A stretch of 47,916 nucleotides of DNA from JBIKVP01 sp044356745 (GTDB lineage Bacteria; Pseudomonadota; Alphaproteobacteria; Rhizobiales; Beijerinckiaceae), in assembly GCA_044356745.1 (NCBI GenBank), contig JBIKVP010000007.1, positions 1 through 47,916 of the forward strand, given 5' to 3'. The translations under genes and the position numbers were made by a program. Shown here in pieces: positions 8,678 to 17,983 of this stretch; the first letter of the stretch is position 1, and each line of letters begins with the position of its first letter. Below the pieces are notes generated by a model. The model was not told the origin of the DNA and did not search any database. It was given only the letters and a program-made list of their open reading frames with translations.

Positions 8678-9061
8678 TTACAGCCTCATGTAAATAAGCA
8701 ACGACAAAGATGCGATGATGTAGAAAATGTTAAAAAAACCCGCTAATCGCTTTATTGTCAGAGGCACTGGTATTTTTTCAAAAGCTGGCCGATCACTGAG
8801 GTTGCCTACACCGGCTATTTTTGTGTAAAGAATGGTAATTGATATGTAGAAGAACACGTACAACAAACTCATAAGCATTAAAATGGTATGTGATGCCGTA
8901 AACAATATATATATATTGGTTAAAAACCAAAGAGCTTCAATCAAAGTTGTCGTTGAGTGCAGGGCATTAACATAAACATATTCTTTTATAAGACTGGTTT
9001 CAATAAGACCCATAATGCCAATCAAAAGAGCACAGATTAAAAATATTGTTGGCTCAAACAC
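8678..9061 (-). CDS. small four-helix membrane protein, unrecognised
   Basis: A 127-residue protein made almost entirely of four hydrophobic helices (about residues 4-19, 38-58, 59-80 and 105-125), with a polar loop GVGNLSDRPAFEKIPVP between the last two. I do not recognise the family. It starts only 12 bases after the FadB/FadJ-type gene on the same strand and would be the last gene of the beta-oxidation operon. That position hints at a membrane role linked to fatty acid use, but this is an inference from position alone. Its base composition looks more AT-rich than the upstream enzymes, so it may be a later arrival. Confidence 0.7.
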   Translation of the reverse strand: MFEPTIFLICALLIGIMGLIETSLIKEYVYVNALHSTTTLIEALWFLTNIYILFTASHTILMLMSLLYVFFYISITILYTKIAGVGNLSDRPAFEKIPVPLTIKRLAGFFNIFYIIASLSLLIYMRL

Positions 9062-9073
9062 AATCGATCTCCG

Positions 9074-11278
9074 TTATGCGGCTTGCACTTGGGTCTTCAT
9101 GGAGCTATAAAACGTCTCGCCTTCTTTGGCCATTTTAAGCAGCAATCGGCTGGGTTTAAAGCGTTTGCCGCACATCTTCTCAAGCTTTTTACATAAAGCC
9201 ACAAAATCAGGCGCGCCGATGCCGTCAATGTATGAGAGCGGGCCACCCGTGTAAGGCGCAAAGCCAAAGCCTAAAATGCCGCCCACATCCCCTTCACGCG
9301 GATCGGTGAGGACTTTTTCTTCGACAATACGCGCCGTCTCAAGCGCCATCATCACCAGCAAACGCTGTTTAAGCACGTTCATGTCGACCGCTTCAGGCGC
9401 AAGTTGCACGGGTTGCAGGTCTTTAAGGCCAGACCATAAATGCTTTTGCCCGTTTTCAGGGTACTCATAAAAGCCCTTGCCGTTTTTGCGCCCCAAACGG
9501 CCATGCGTTTCAACCATCGTCACGAGCAATTTCTCTTGCACAGGATCAACTGAATCAGGATCATAGACTTTGCTCGCTCTGAGAATTTTGAGAGCCAGAT
9601 CAACCGCCACTTCATCATTAAGCGAAAGAGGGCCTACGGGCATTCCCGCCTGTTTTCCCGCAGCTTCAATTATGGCGGGGGGAATGCCCTCCATGAGCAT
9701 CAAATGCCCTTCGCGGATGTATGTGCCTACGACACGGGATGTGTAAAAGCCTGGAGAATCGTTGACCACAATCGGTGTTTTTTTGATCGCTTTGACATAA
9801 TCCAGTGCCACGCTAAGCGCTTTTTTACCCGTCTTTTTGCCCTTGATAATTTCGACCAGCATCATTTTTTCAACAGGCGAGAAGAAGTGAATACCGATAA
9901 ATTGCGCAGGGCGCTGTGAGTGTGTCGCAAGCGATGTGATGGGAATGGTGGAGGTATTCGAGCCAAAAATCGCTTTAGGACTGATCACCGCTTCCACTTT
10001 TTTGATCACCTCGGCTTTGATTTTAGGGTCTTCAAACACTGCTTCGACGATCAGATCACAGCTTTTGAGCAGAGCATAATCGCTGGTGGGGGTAATGCGC
10101 GCAAGCAGCGCGTCACGATCCGCAGTTTTGGCGCGTCCCTTCATGATCTGATCCGTGACCAGTTTGTGAGAATGCGCTTTACCCTTTTCCGCTCCCTCTA
10201 GCGTTTGATCGAGCAATACCACTTCAATGCCTGCGTTAGCCGTGACATAGGCCACACTCGCGCCCATGAAGCCAGCGCCAAGTATCCCCACGCGCTTGAT
10301 TTTTGCAGGGGGCATGTCCGCAGGGCGACGCGCCCCTTTGTTTAACTCCTGCATTGATACAAAGAGCGAGCGGATCATCGCAATGGCTTCTTTGGAGTGC
10401 AGAATGTTCGCAAAATAACGGCTTTCAACCCGTAGTCCTAAATCCATCGGCAGCTGCAAGCCTTCATACACACTTTGTAAAATCGCTTTAGCAGCGGGGT
10501 AGTTGCCTTGCGTCTCGCGCCTGTAAATCGCATTCGCAGGCGGCCAAATCTGCATTCCTTGCGCGGAATAGACTTTATTTGAGGGTAAGCGAAAATCGAG
10601 CTTATCCCACGGCGCAACCCCGCTTCCACCGTTTTTGATCCACGTTTTGGCATTCTCAACCATCTGATCTTTATGAGCAACCGCGTGAACCAGACCCATT
10701 TTGAGCGCCGCTTGTGGGCGAATATGCTCGCCCTTGAACATCATTTGCAGGGCATCACCCGTTGGCATAAGACGTGCGACGCGCTGCGTCCCCCCCGCTC
10801 CTGGAAACAGTCCCACCTTCACTTCAGGCAAACCGACACGGGTTTTATCGTCATCCGCCAGAACGCGATAATGACATGCAAGCGCCAGTTCAAACGCGCC
10901 ACCTAAACACACACCGTGTACCGCGACCGCAAAGGGTTTACCGCAGGTCTCAAGGCGTCGATAAAGCATAGAAAGCTTACGCGATTCCTCAAAAAACAGC
11001 GGCATTGCGTCCTTTTCTCCCTTTTTTTGTACCATCATCGTATAAAATGCGCCCAAATCTTTGAGCATAGTCAGATCAGCGCCACCCGAAAACGCATCCT
11101 TTCCCGATGTGATCACGCACCCCTTGATCGCTACATCCCCTGCAACATGCTCAATGATAGTGCTTAATTCATCCATCACCTCCATCGTGATGATATTCAT
11201 TGAGCGCTCAGGCATATCCCATGTGAGTAGGGCTATGCCGTCACTATCAATATCAAATTTAAAGAAGGAGAGTTTCAT
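9074..11278 (-). CDS. fadJ: multifunctional enoyl-CoA hydratase / 3-hydroxyacyl-CoA dehydrogenase
   Basis: The alpha subunit of the fatty acid beta-oxidation complex, 734 residues. It hydrates trans-2-enoyl-CoA and oxidises the resulting L-3-hydroxyacyl-CoA with NAD. The N-terminal crotonase domain has the oxyanion-hole segment GVCLGGAFELALAC and the catalytic-glutamate motif GLPEVKVGLFPGAGGTQR near 150-170. The dehydrogenase part starts with the dinucleotide loop GILGAGFMGASVAY near 332 and includes the substrate motif IGIHFFSPVEKMMLVEI. Two C-terminal dehydrogenase domains complete it. AGGAG lies seven bases before ATG 11278. Downstream of the thiolase gene in the same operon, separated by a palindromic repeat. 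FadB and FadJ cannot be told apart here. Confidence 0.95.
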   Translation of the reverse strand: MKLSFFKFDIDSDGIALLTWDMPERSMNIITMEVMDELSTIIEHVAGDVAIKGCVITSGKDAFSGGADLTMLKDLGAFYTMMVQKKGEKDAMPLFFEESRKLSMLYRRLETCGKPFAVAVHGVCLGGAFELALACHYRVLADDDKTRVGLPEVKVGLFPGAGGTQRVARLMPTGDALQMMFKGEHIRPQAALKMGLVHAVAHKDQMVENAKTWIKNGGSGVAPWDKLDFRLPSNKVYSAQGMQIWPPANAIYRRETQGNYPAAKAILQSVYEGLQLPMDLGLRVESRYFANILHSKEAIAMIRSLFVSMQELNKGARRPADMPPAKIKRVGILGAGFMGASVAYVTANAGIEVVLLDQTLEGAEKGKAHSHKLVTDQIMKGRAKTADRDALLARITPTSDYALLKSCDLIVEAVFEDPKIKAEVIKKVEAVISPKAIFGSNTSTIPITSLATHSQRPAQFIGIHFFSPVEKMMLVEIIKGKKTGKKALSVALDYVKAIKKTPIVVNDSPGFYTSRVVGTYIREGHLMLMEGIPPAIIEAAGKQAGMPVGPLSLNDEVAVDLALKILRASKVYDPDSVDPVQEKLLVTMVETHGRLGRKNGKGFYEYPENGQKHLWSGLKDLQPVQLAPEAVDMNVLKQRLLVMMALETARIVEEKVLTDPREGDVGGILGFGFAPYTGGPLSYIDGIGAPDFVALCKKLEKMCGKRFKPSRLLLKMAKEGETFYSSMKTQVQAA

Positions 11279-11300
11279 GTTGGACTCCTGATGTACTGCA

Positions 11301-11383
11301 CGTCATGCCCGCGCTTGTCGCGGGTATCCACGTCTTAGACCACATTAAAGTCGTGGATGGCCGGATCAAGTCCGGCCATGACG
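11301..11383. repeat. nested palindromic intergenic repeat (REP-like)
   Basis: An 83-base element fills most of the gap between the thiolase and FadJ genes. Outer arms CGTCATG/CATGACG (11301-11307 and 11377-11383) enclose inner arms ATCCACG/CGTGGAT (11326-11332 and 11352-11358). Two local hairpins sit within: CCCGCG/CGCGGG (11308-11324) and GGCCGGA/TCCGGCC (11359-11377). The whole folds as a branched cruciform. Its plus strand translates by chance to MPALVAGIH...GRIKSGHDD, typical of a dispersed repeat widespread in Alphaproteobacteria. As RNA between two operon genes it could stabilise or attenuate the message. A decayed partial copy sits at 39491-39502. Confidence 0.85.
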
Positions 11384-11393
11384 ACCGAGAAAA

Positions 11394-12602
11394 TCAAACC
11401 CGCTCAATGATCATCGCAACACCCATACCTACCGCAACGCATAGGGTGATAAGGGCAACGGATTTTCCCGTGCGCTCCAGTTCATCAAGCGCCGTTCCTA
11501 AAATCATTGCCCCCGTTGCGCCGAGCGGATGCCCCATGGCAATCGCCCCGCCATTCACATTCACGCGGGTTTCATCCAGATTGAACGCCTGTAAAAACCG
11601 CAACACCACCGATGAAAAAGCCTCATTAATTTCAATCACATCAATATCAGACAGGTTCATTTTTGCCTTTTTAAGCACCAGTTGTGTAACATCAACTGGT
11701 CCTGTGAGCATAAGCGCTAAGTCAGACCCTATCGTGGCGAAGGCGCGGATACGCGCGCGGGGTTTAAGTCCTAAAGCACGTCCCGCCGCTTTTGAGCCAA
11801 TGAGCACGGCAGCTGCCCCATCGACAATTCCTGACGAATTACCCGCATGATGGATGTGATTGATTTTTTCCACATCAGGATGCGCATATGTGGCGACGGC
11901 ATCAAAACCACCCATTTCCCCCATTTGAACAAAGGAAGGCTTAAGACCTGCGAGTGTGGCAACCGTTGTGTCAGGGCGAATGGTCTCGTCCTTGTCTAAA
12001 ATTGTCATTCCGTTAATGTCGGTGACAGGAATAACAGATTTTAAAAATCGCCCTTCTTTCCAAGCTGCTGCTGCGCGTTGATGCGAGAGTGCCGCATACG
12101 CATCAACATTTTCACGAGAAAAGCCATATTTTGTGGCAATCAAATCAGCGGCAATGCCTTGAGGCATGAAATAAGTGTCAATCGCTACTGAAGGGTCACA
12201 TCCGATGCCAAAGCCTGATGCACCCATGCCAACGCGGCTCATAGACTCAACACCGCCTGCAACAATCAAATCTTTCATGCCAGCAATAATCTGACCAGCG
12301 CCTAAACTGACAGCATCTAAACCCGAAGCGCAAAAGCGATTGACCTGAACACCCGGTACAGTGTGGCCATATCCTGCGTTGAGCGCGACCGTACGCGCAA
12401 TATCAGCACCTGCCTCGCCCACAGGATCAACGCAACCCATAATCACATCATCAATATGATTTTCAGGCAGATAATTACGCGCTTTAAGGGCTTTAAGCGG
12501 CGTCGTTCCAAGCGCTATGGCGGTAACTTCGTGCAATGCGCCATCAACTTTGCCCTTGCCGCGTGGCGTTCTGACATGATCAAAAATATAGGCTTCAGGC
12601 AT
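11394..12602 (-). CDS. fadA: acetyl-CoA C-acyltransferase (3-ketoacyl-CoA thiolase)
   Basis: The beta-oxidation thiolase, 402 residues, which cleaves 3-ketoacyl-CoA with CoA to give acetyl-CoA and a shortened acyl-CoA. The nucleophilic cysteine is C91 in VNRFCASGLDAV, the histidine H358 in GGAIAMGHPLG, and the second catalytic cysteine C388 in TLCVAVGMGVAM. The last motif departs from the common CxGGGxG (GGG replaced by AVG), which occurs in some FadA-like enzymes and should not abolish activity. It lies between the acyl-CoA dehydrogenase gene (33-base gap) and the FadJ gene, in the order of the reaction pathway's genes. A biosynthetic acetyl-CoA acetyltransferase is less likely given the operon. 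Confidence 0.94.
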   Translation of the reverse strand: MPEAYIFDHVRTPRGKGKVDGALHEVTAIALGTTPLKALKARNYLPENHIDDVIMGCVDPVGEAGADIARTVALNAGYGHTVPGVQVNRFCASGLDAVSLGAGQIIAGMKDLIVAGGVESMSRVGMGASGFGIGCDPSVAIDTYFMPQGIAADLIATKYGFSRENVDAYAALSHQRAAAAWKEGRFLKSVIPVTDINGMTILDKDETIRPDTTVATLAGLKPSFVQMGEMGGFDAVATYAHPDVEKINHIHHAGNSSGIVDGAAAVLIGSKAAGRALGLKPRARIRAFATIGSDLALMLTGPVDVTQLVLKKAKMNLSDIDVIEINEAFSSVVLRFLQAFNLDETRVNVNGGAIAMGHPLGATGAMILGTALDELERTGKSVALITLCVAVGMGVAMIIERV

Positions 12603-12635
12603 GATTGTTCTCTCAAAATATTTATTCTATGCGAC

Positions 12636-14432
12636 CTAAAACATCTCATCTGGCAGCGCCATAACCGTATCTGACCCTGCGGTGATGCGGGCAAGGCGCG
12701 TCATTGTTTCGGGCAAGATGCGCTCCATAAAAAATGTCGCTGTCACAAGCCGTGTTTTAATACGAGCCACATCATCAAACGTACTGTCTTCAAGTTTATG
12801 GTGTGTCGCTTCAACGACTTTGCAATGCATATACCCCAGCGCCACCAGCCCTAAAAGATGCATGTAATCATAAGCGCCTGCACCCGCGTGATCAGGCTTA
12901 GCAAGCGCGTTTTGCATAAACCAGAGCGTTGCTTTTTGCAGGTGATCAAACGATTGTTTCAAAGGCGCAGTGTATGGTGTGAGCGCGGCATTTGATGAGT
13001 GTTGCTGGATATAACCTGACACTTCCGCAAAAAATGCGCTGATTGCACGCCCCCCATCACGCCCAAGTTTGCGCCCCACCAAGTCCATCGCCTGAATGCC
13101 ATTTGCACCTTCATAAATCATCGCAATGCGTGCATCACGCACGAATTGTTCCATGCCCCATTCTGCGATGTAACCATGTCCGCCATAAACTTGTTGTGCC
13201 AAGACCGCATTCTCAAAACCGCGATCTGTGAGTACACCTTTAAGAACAGGTGTGAGTAAGCCAATCATGTCTTCAGCAGCTTGCTTGGCCTTTTCATCTG
13301 TAGAGCGATGCGCAATATCCGATTTCAGCGCTGTCCAGATAACAAGGGCACGTGCCGCCTCATTAAAGGAACGGATTGTAAGTAACATACGGCGCACATC
13401 AGGATGCACCATCAACGGATCAGCGGATTTTTCAGGGTGTTTAGCGCCCGTGAGCGCACGCCCTTGGAGCCGCTCTTTGGCATAGCTCAGCGCATTCTGA
13501 TACGCGACTTCGGAAAGCGCTAATCCCTGAATGGCGACACCAAGGCGCGCTTCATTCATCATGACAAACATCGCACTAAGGCCGCGATGAGCTTCACCCA
13601 CGAGCCAGCCCGTCGCGTTATCATAATTCATGACGCACGTCGCATTGCCGTGAATACCCATTTTGTGCTCAATCGAGCCGCAACTTACGCCATTACGCGC
13701 ACTCAGTGAGCTGTCCGCATTGATCAAAATTTTAGGCACGACAAAAAGAGAGATCCCTTTCGTGCCTTGTGGTGCGCCTTCAATGCGTGCCAGCACAAGA
13801 TGGATAATGTTTTCCGTCAAATCATGCTCACCTGCCGAGATAAAAATCTTGGAGCCTGTGAGCGTGTAAGAACCATCGGCTTGAGGAATGGCTTTGGTTT
13901 TGATCAACCCTAAGTCCGTGCCACAATGGGCTTCAGTGAGGTTCATGGTTCCAGACCATTTCCCCTCAACCATTTTGGGAATAAAAGTTTGTTTTTGTTC
14001 CTCTGTCCCATGCACCAGAAGCGCCGCAACCGCACCCATCGTCAAAAGTGGATACATGGAGAGGGAAATATTGGCGCTGGTGGCAAATTCATTTACAACC
14101 GTGCCGAGCGTATAAGGCAGACCTTGTCCGCCATATTCAGGCGGTACAGAAAGACCGATCCAGCCCCCTTGCACATAAGCATCGTGCGCCGCTTTAAAGC
14201 CTTTGGGGGGGGTAACAGAACCATCAGGATGGCGGGTGCAACCTTGTTGATCCCCTGATAAATTCAGAGGCGCCATTTCTTCTTCGCACAAACGTGCAGC
14301 TTCTCCTAAAATAGCATCAACCATATCAGGGGTGGCATCTGAAAAGCCTTGCAGATCACTTAAAGCACTGAGCGGAAAAACGTCTTTCAACAGAAAGGCC
14401 ACGTCTTCAATTGGTGCTTTGTAATGCGGCAT
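12636..14432 (-). CDS. acyl-CoA dehydrogenase (long form, FAD-dependent)
   Basis: The first enzyme of the beta-oxidation operon, 598 residues, introducing the trans-2 double bond into acyl-CoA and passing electrons to ETF. This is the long bacterial form: an N-terminal extension (PHYKAPIEDVAFLL, acyl-CoA dehydrogenase N-terminal family), the FAD-binding middle with MNLTEAHCGTDLGLIKTKA and GSKIFISAGEHDLTENIIHLVLARI in successive parts, the helical C-terminal domain, and a short extra C-terminal domain. The catalytic glutamate is in MIYEGANGIQAMDLVGRK. GGGAGAAG upstream of ATG 14432 makes a strong ribosome binding site. A seven-to-eight-base G run lies within the gene around 14203-14211 (minus-strand C run). 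Confidence 0.94.
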   Translation of the reverse strand: MPHYKAPIEDVAFLLKDVFPLSALSDLQGFSDATPDMVDAILGEAARLCEEEMAPLNLSGDQQGCTRHPDGSVTPPKGFKAAHDAYVQGGWIGLSVPPEYGGQGLPYTLGTVVNEFATSANISLSMYPLLTMGAVAALLVHGTEEQKQTFIPKMVEGKWSGTMNLTEAHCGTDLGLIKTKAIPQADGSYTLTGSKIFISAGEHDLTENIIHLVLARIEGAPQGTKGISLFVVPKILINADSSLSARNGVSCGSIEHKMGIHGNATCVMNYDNATGWLVGEAHRGLSAMFVMMNEARLGVAIQGLALSEVAYQNALSYAKERLQGRALTGAKHPEKSADPLMVHPDVRRMLLTIRSFNEAARALVIWTALKSDIAHRSTDEKAKQAAEDMIGLLTPVLKGVLTDRGFENAVLAQQVYGGHGYIAEWGMEQFVRDARIAMIYEGANGIQAMDLVGRKLGRDGGRAISAFFAEVSGYIQQHSSNAALTPYTAPLKQSFDHLQKATLWFMQNALAKPDHAGAGAYDYMHLLGLVALGYMHCKVVEATHHKLEDSTFDDVARIKTRLVTATFFMERILPETMTRLARITAGSDTVMALPDEMF

Positions 14433-14705
14433 AAAGGCTTCTCCCTTGAAGAGTGAGTGGATAGCTTACGCACAAAACTTTTACGATTCTCTAGCGAATT
14501 TTGACGGCTTTTATCTGTATCAAAATAAGAGAACGAATCGCTAAAATATCATTGTCATGAGATTGCGCCTCTCTTAGGGCGGATGCAAGTATCATTGGAC
14601 TAAAAAGCCCATGCTATGGTGAGTGTGTGCTGTATGCGGATTCAATCGTCACGAGATGAAGATGATCATTAAAACAAATGAATAACTTGTTTTAAGTTGT
14701 TATTA
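14433..14705. other. intergenic region upstream of the beta-oxidation operon and downstream of nfeD
   Basis: These 273 bases separate the stop of nfeD from the start of the acyl-CoA dehydrogenase gene, both on the minus strand. The promoter and any fatty-acid regulator site of the beta-oxidation operon should lie here. I see short inverted pieces such as ACGATTCTC and GAGAACGAATCG (around 14482-14540) but no site I can assign to a known regulator, and no gene. Confidence 0.4.
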
Positions 14706-15161
14706 TCATACCGCTTCTACAATCAGTGTTGCCCCATCAATGCGGGTGACTTTAACCTGAGCGCCTGCAGGTTGATCTACACCTGTCGCACGCCAAACAG
14801 TATCATCAATCTTAATTTGACCATGACCGTTTTGGATTGGCTCATGAAGTGTAAAGGTGCGACCAATGATTGATGCGCCCCGTTGATTGATTGTGGCTGC
14901 ATCAGGGGAGGATTGCAGTGAATGATTAACACCCATGATTTTGCGTCCCGCAATCACCGCGCAAACCGCGAGGATGGCAAAGACAAGAAGCGACGCTTGC
15001 CATTCAAGATTGAGTGCTCCGTCAATAACCCCCGTGACGATAGCAGCAAGACCAATCCAGATAAAAAATGCTCCGGGTACGAGCATTTCTAAGCCCATGA
15101 GCATTAACCCTAAAACCACCCATGCCCATGGCCCCAAACTATTCATCCACTCCAAAATCAT
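14706..15161 (-). CDS. nfeD: NfeD-like membrane protein
   Basis: A short NfeD protein of 151 residues. Three hydrophobic helices occupy about residues 10-75 (WVVLGLMLMGLEMLVPGAFF, then FIWIGLAAIVTGVI, then LLVFAILAVCAVIAGR). They are followed by the soluble OB-fold domain, recognisable by GRTFTLHEPIQNGHGQIKIDDTVWRA over its first half. NfeD proteins act with SPFH proteins in membrane microdomains; the short form lacks the ClpP-like protease domain. It follows the SPFH gene by 92 bases on the same strand, the conserved slipin/QmcA-NfeD pairing. Confidence 0.92.
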   Translation of the reverse strand: MILEWMNSLGPWAWVVLGLMLMGLEMLVPGAFFIWIGLAAIVTGVIDGALNLEWQASLLVFAILAVCAVIAGRKIMGVNHSLQSSPDAATINQRGASIIGRTFTLHEPIQNGHGQIKIDDTVWRATGVDQPAGAQVKVTRIDGATLIVEAV

Positions 15162-15253
15162 CGTTGATCCCTTTATGATAACCGCTCTTGGAGAGATGAT
15201 ACACGTGAGACCCTAAAAGAGTGTATCTCACGTGTTTGCCTCAATTCACGCAA

Positions 15254-16234
15254 TTAAGCGCGAGGTAAGCCACTTGAGGGCACTGCAGCTTTTTTCACAG
15301 CAGTAGCTCCATCGCCGCCCCCAAAAACTGAACGAGTGAGTTCAGCAATACCGCCCACAGATCCTGCTAACGATGCTGCTTCGATGGGAAGGAAAATCAC
15401 CTTCTGATTGTTGGAGGTTGCCATTGCCTTGAGTGCGCCTACATATTTTTCAGCGACAAGATAATTGACCGCCTGCATATTTCCTTCACTGATAGCTTGA
15501 GAGACCATTTGTGTGGCTTTCGCTTCTGCTTCCGCTTGACGCTCACGCGCTTCAGCATCACGGAAAGCGGCTTCTTTGCGCCCTTCCGCTTCCAGAATTT
15601 GCGATTGCTTTTCACCTTCAGCACGCAAAATTTCCGCTTGGCGCGCGCCTTCCGCTTCCAGAATAGACGCACGCTTTTCACGCTCGGCCTTCATCTGACG
15701 CGCCATCGCATCGGCCAGATCACGGGGAGGAAGAATATCGCGAATTTCAATGCGGGTGACTTTCACGCCCCAAGGTGAAGCCGCCGCATCCACCACTTTA
15801 AGCAGCTTATCGTTGATTTCATCACGGTGCGAGAGCAAATTATCCAAATCCATCGACCCAACTACGGTACGAATATTTGTCATGGTGATGGTGATGAGCG
15901 CCTGAGCAAGAGAGGAGACTTCATAAGACGCGCGCGCCGCATCAAGCACCTGAAAGAACGCCACTGCGTCAATTTTGACACCAGCGTTGTCTTTGGTGAT
16001 GGCTTCCTGACTTGGAATATCCAGCACCTGCTCCATAATGTTAATTTTGTGACCAATCTGATCCACATAAGGAACGATCAAACCAAGACCAGGTCCGAGC
16101 GTGCGGGTGTATTTGCCAAAGCGCTCAACAGTGAAGTTATAGCCTTGCGGAATGGTGCGTACACCCAGCGCAATCGTGGTGATCACAAGACCCACGAAAA
16201 TAATAATGGCAACGTCTGCCCCTGAAAGAACCAT
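15254..16234 (-). CDS. qmcA: SPFH/Band 7 protein (QmcA/stomatin-like)
   Basis: A membrane-anchored prohibitin/stomatin-homologous protein of 326 residues that oligomerises in the membrane as a scaffold or modulates proteases. One N-terminal helix (VAIIIFVGLVITTIALGV, residues 8-25) precedes the Band 7 domain (about 27-190) with RFGKYTRTLGPGLGLIVPYVD and the SMDLDNLLSHRDEIN signature split across it. A long coiled coil of REKRASILEAEGARQAEILR-type repeats covers about 185-245. The C-terminal tail is low-complexity. An AGGAG lies seven to eight bases before ATG 16234. It is cotranscribed with nfeD. Confidence 0.94.
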   Translation of the reverse strand: MVLSGADVAIIIFVGLVITTIALGVRTIPQGYNFTVERFGKYTRTLGPGLGLIVPYVDQIGHKINIMEQVLDIPSQEAITKDNAGVKIDAVAFFQVLDAARASYEVSSLAQALITITMTNIRTVVGSMDLDNLLSHRDEINDKLLKVVDAAASPWGVKVTRIEIRDILPPRDLADAMARQMKAEREKRASILEAEGARQAEILRAEGEKQSQILEAEGRKEAAFRDAEARERQAEAEAKATQMVSQAISEGNMQAVNYLVAEKYVGALKAMATSNNQKVIFLPIEAASLAGSVGGIAELTRSVFGGGDGATAVKKAAVPSSGLPRA

Positions 16235-16385
16235 GTTAAAATCTCCTGAAAATTGCCCCCGAATCGGGCTTTAGATTACGTGACTGGTGTATGAAAAAAA
16301 GACCTCAAAACACCTTACGCACACCTGATATTCTTTAAAAAGTGCGATATATCACACTACAGTGCATTTATATGTGGGAGCTTTC

Positions 16386-17435
16386 ATGAAATACCGCCCT
16401 CTCGGACGCACCGATGTCAACGTGAGCCTGATTTGTCTTGGCACGATGACATTTGGTGAGCAAAATACGCAAGCTGAAGGCCATGAGCAGATGGATTATG
16501 CCCTACAGCAGGGCATTAATTTCTTTGATACAGCAGAGCTTTATGCGATTCCGCCCCGCCCTGAGACCGCAGGGGCGACAGAAAGCATCATCGGCACTTG
16601 GTTTAAAGCACGTCAAAACCGCGACAAGGTGATCTTGGCGACAAAAGTCGCTGGCTCTAGCGGCATGAGCTGGTTGCGTGAGCCGCGCATGAACACACGC
16701 CTTAATCGTGCGCAAATGACACAAGCGCTTGAGGGCAGTTTAAGGCGGCTGCAAACCTATTACATCGACCTTTATCAGCTTCACTGGCCGGATCGGAATA
16801 TGCCGTGGGGATCAAATCCCACCATTTATGACGAGCGGGAGTATAAGGGAGCAGAAATCGCGATTGAAGAAACGCTCGAAGTGCTTGATAGCTTTGTTCA
16901 ATCAGGCAAGGTGCGCCATATCGGATTATCGAATGAAAGCGCGTGGGGCACGATGCGCTTTCTGGCTTTGAGCGACAAGCATGGTTGGCCGCGCGTGGCC
17001 TCCATTCAAAATGTCTATTCCCTTGTCAGTCGCACGTTTGAAGTGGCGCTTGCAGAAATTGCGGTGCGCGAACAGGTGGGATTGCTGGCATATTCGCCCC
17101 TTGCGCAAGGGTATCTCACAGGCAAATATCGTGGTGGGGCGCTGCCGCAAGGATCACGTAAGGCACTTTTCAACCGCTTGCAACGCTATGAAACCCTCGC
17201 CGCAAGCGCTGCGATTGACGCTTATCTGAAACTCGCTGAAGAAACAGGGCTTGATCCTGCGCAAATGGCGCTCGCGTTTATCAATCAACAGCCGTTTGCA
17301 ACCTCAAATATCATTGGCGCAACCACCATGGAACAACTCAAAACCAATATTGCATCTGTTGATTTGACTTTGACAGAGGATGTTTTGCAGCGCATCAACG
17401 CTATTCATCAGTTTTTCAGCAATCCATGCCCATAG
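16386..17435 (+). CDS. aldo/keto reductase (Tas-like)
   Basis: An NADPH-dependent aldo/keto reductase of 349 residues, closest by eye to E. coli Tas: CLGTMTFGEQNTQAEGHEQM and AELYAIPPRPETAGATE are near-identical signatures. The catalytic tetrad of the TIM barrel can be placed: Asp in FFDTAELY, Tyr in the same segment, Lys in ILATKVAG, and His in LYQLHWPDRN. The substrate of this subgroup is unknown in most organisms. ATG 16386 has GGGAG six bases upstream and is preferred to an in-frame start 24 bases earlier. It is followed after ten bases by ratA. Confidence 0.92.
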   Translation: MKYRPLGRTDVNVSLICLGTMTFGEQNTQAEGHEQMDYALQQGINFFDTAELYAIPPRPETAGATESIIGTWFKARQNRDKVILATKVAGSSGMSWLREPRMNTRLNRAQMTQALEGSLRRLQTYYIDLYQLHWPDRNMPWGSNPTIYDEREYKGAEIAIEETLEVLDSFVQSGKVRHIGLSNESAWGTMRFLALSDKHGWPRVASIQNVYSLVSRTFEVALAEIAVREQVGLLAYSPLAQGYLTGKYRGGALPQGSRKALFNRLQRYETLAASAAIDAYLKLAEETGLDPAQMALAFINQQPFATSNIIGATTMEQLKTNIASVDLTLTEDVLQRINAIHQFFSNPCP

Positions 17436-17445
17436 TTTGACTTCA

Positions 17446-17892
17446 ATGCCCTCATTTCAATCGCGCCGCACCGTTCCTTTTACGCCTGAGCAGATGTTCG
17501 CGCTGGTGGCGGATGTTGAAAAATATCCGTTATTTTTGCCCTTATGCGAGGGTTTGAGCGTTCGTGAGCGCAAAACCAATACAGCTGGGCTTGATGAAAT
17601 TGTCGCGACCATGCGCGTGGGTTACAAGGCGATTCATGAGAGCTTCACCAGCCGCGTTGTGCTTGATCCCAACAATGCCACCATCACCGTGGATTATGTC
17701 GATGGCCCGTTCAAGCGATTGCATAACGTCTGGCGCTTCATGCCATGTGGATCAGGCACAGAGATTTTATTTGATTTGAATTATGAATTTAAAAGCATCG
17801 CACTTGGTCTGGTGATGGGGGCGATGTTTGATCGCGCCTTTCGCAAATTTTCCGAAGCGTTTGAGGCAAGAGCGCGCGTGGTTTACGGATAA
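17446..17892 (+). CDS. ratA: RatA/COQ10-like START-domain protein
   Basis: A START-like (SRPBCC) protein of 148 residues of the RatA/Coq10 family. Coq10 proteins bind ubiquinone or related lipids; E. coli RatA was described as interfering with ribosome subunit joining. The signature VPFTPEQMFALVADVEKYP is at about residues 10-28 and PLCEGLSVRER follows; the domain continues through the helix FDRAFRKFSEAFEARA at the end. I start at ATG 17446 (MPSFQSRRTVPF), ten bases after the aldo/keto reductase stop; the longer in-frame reading overlaps that gene. The ubiquinone-related role is more usual for alphaproteobacteria. Confidence 0.9.
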   Translation: MPSFQSRRTVPFTPEQMFALVADVEKYPLFLPLCEGLSVRERKTNTAGLDEIVATMRVGYKAIHESFTSRVVLDPNNATITVDYVDGPFKRLHNVWRFMPCGSGTEILFDLNYEFKSIALGLVMGAMFDRAFRKFSEAFEARARVVYG

Positions 17893-17983
17893 ATCGCGAA
17901 AACATTTTTTCAACCGCTCACTATTTTCATCCGTTGATAAATGTCTTCTGGTATTTTACTGCTTATTTAGATTTGAGAGGACT

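Noticed and set aside
11305..11850. 181-residue plus-strand frame starting MPALVAGIHVLDH
   Set aside because: Its start is the chance translation of the palindromic repeat and the rest lies antisense to the thiolase gene.
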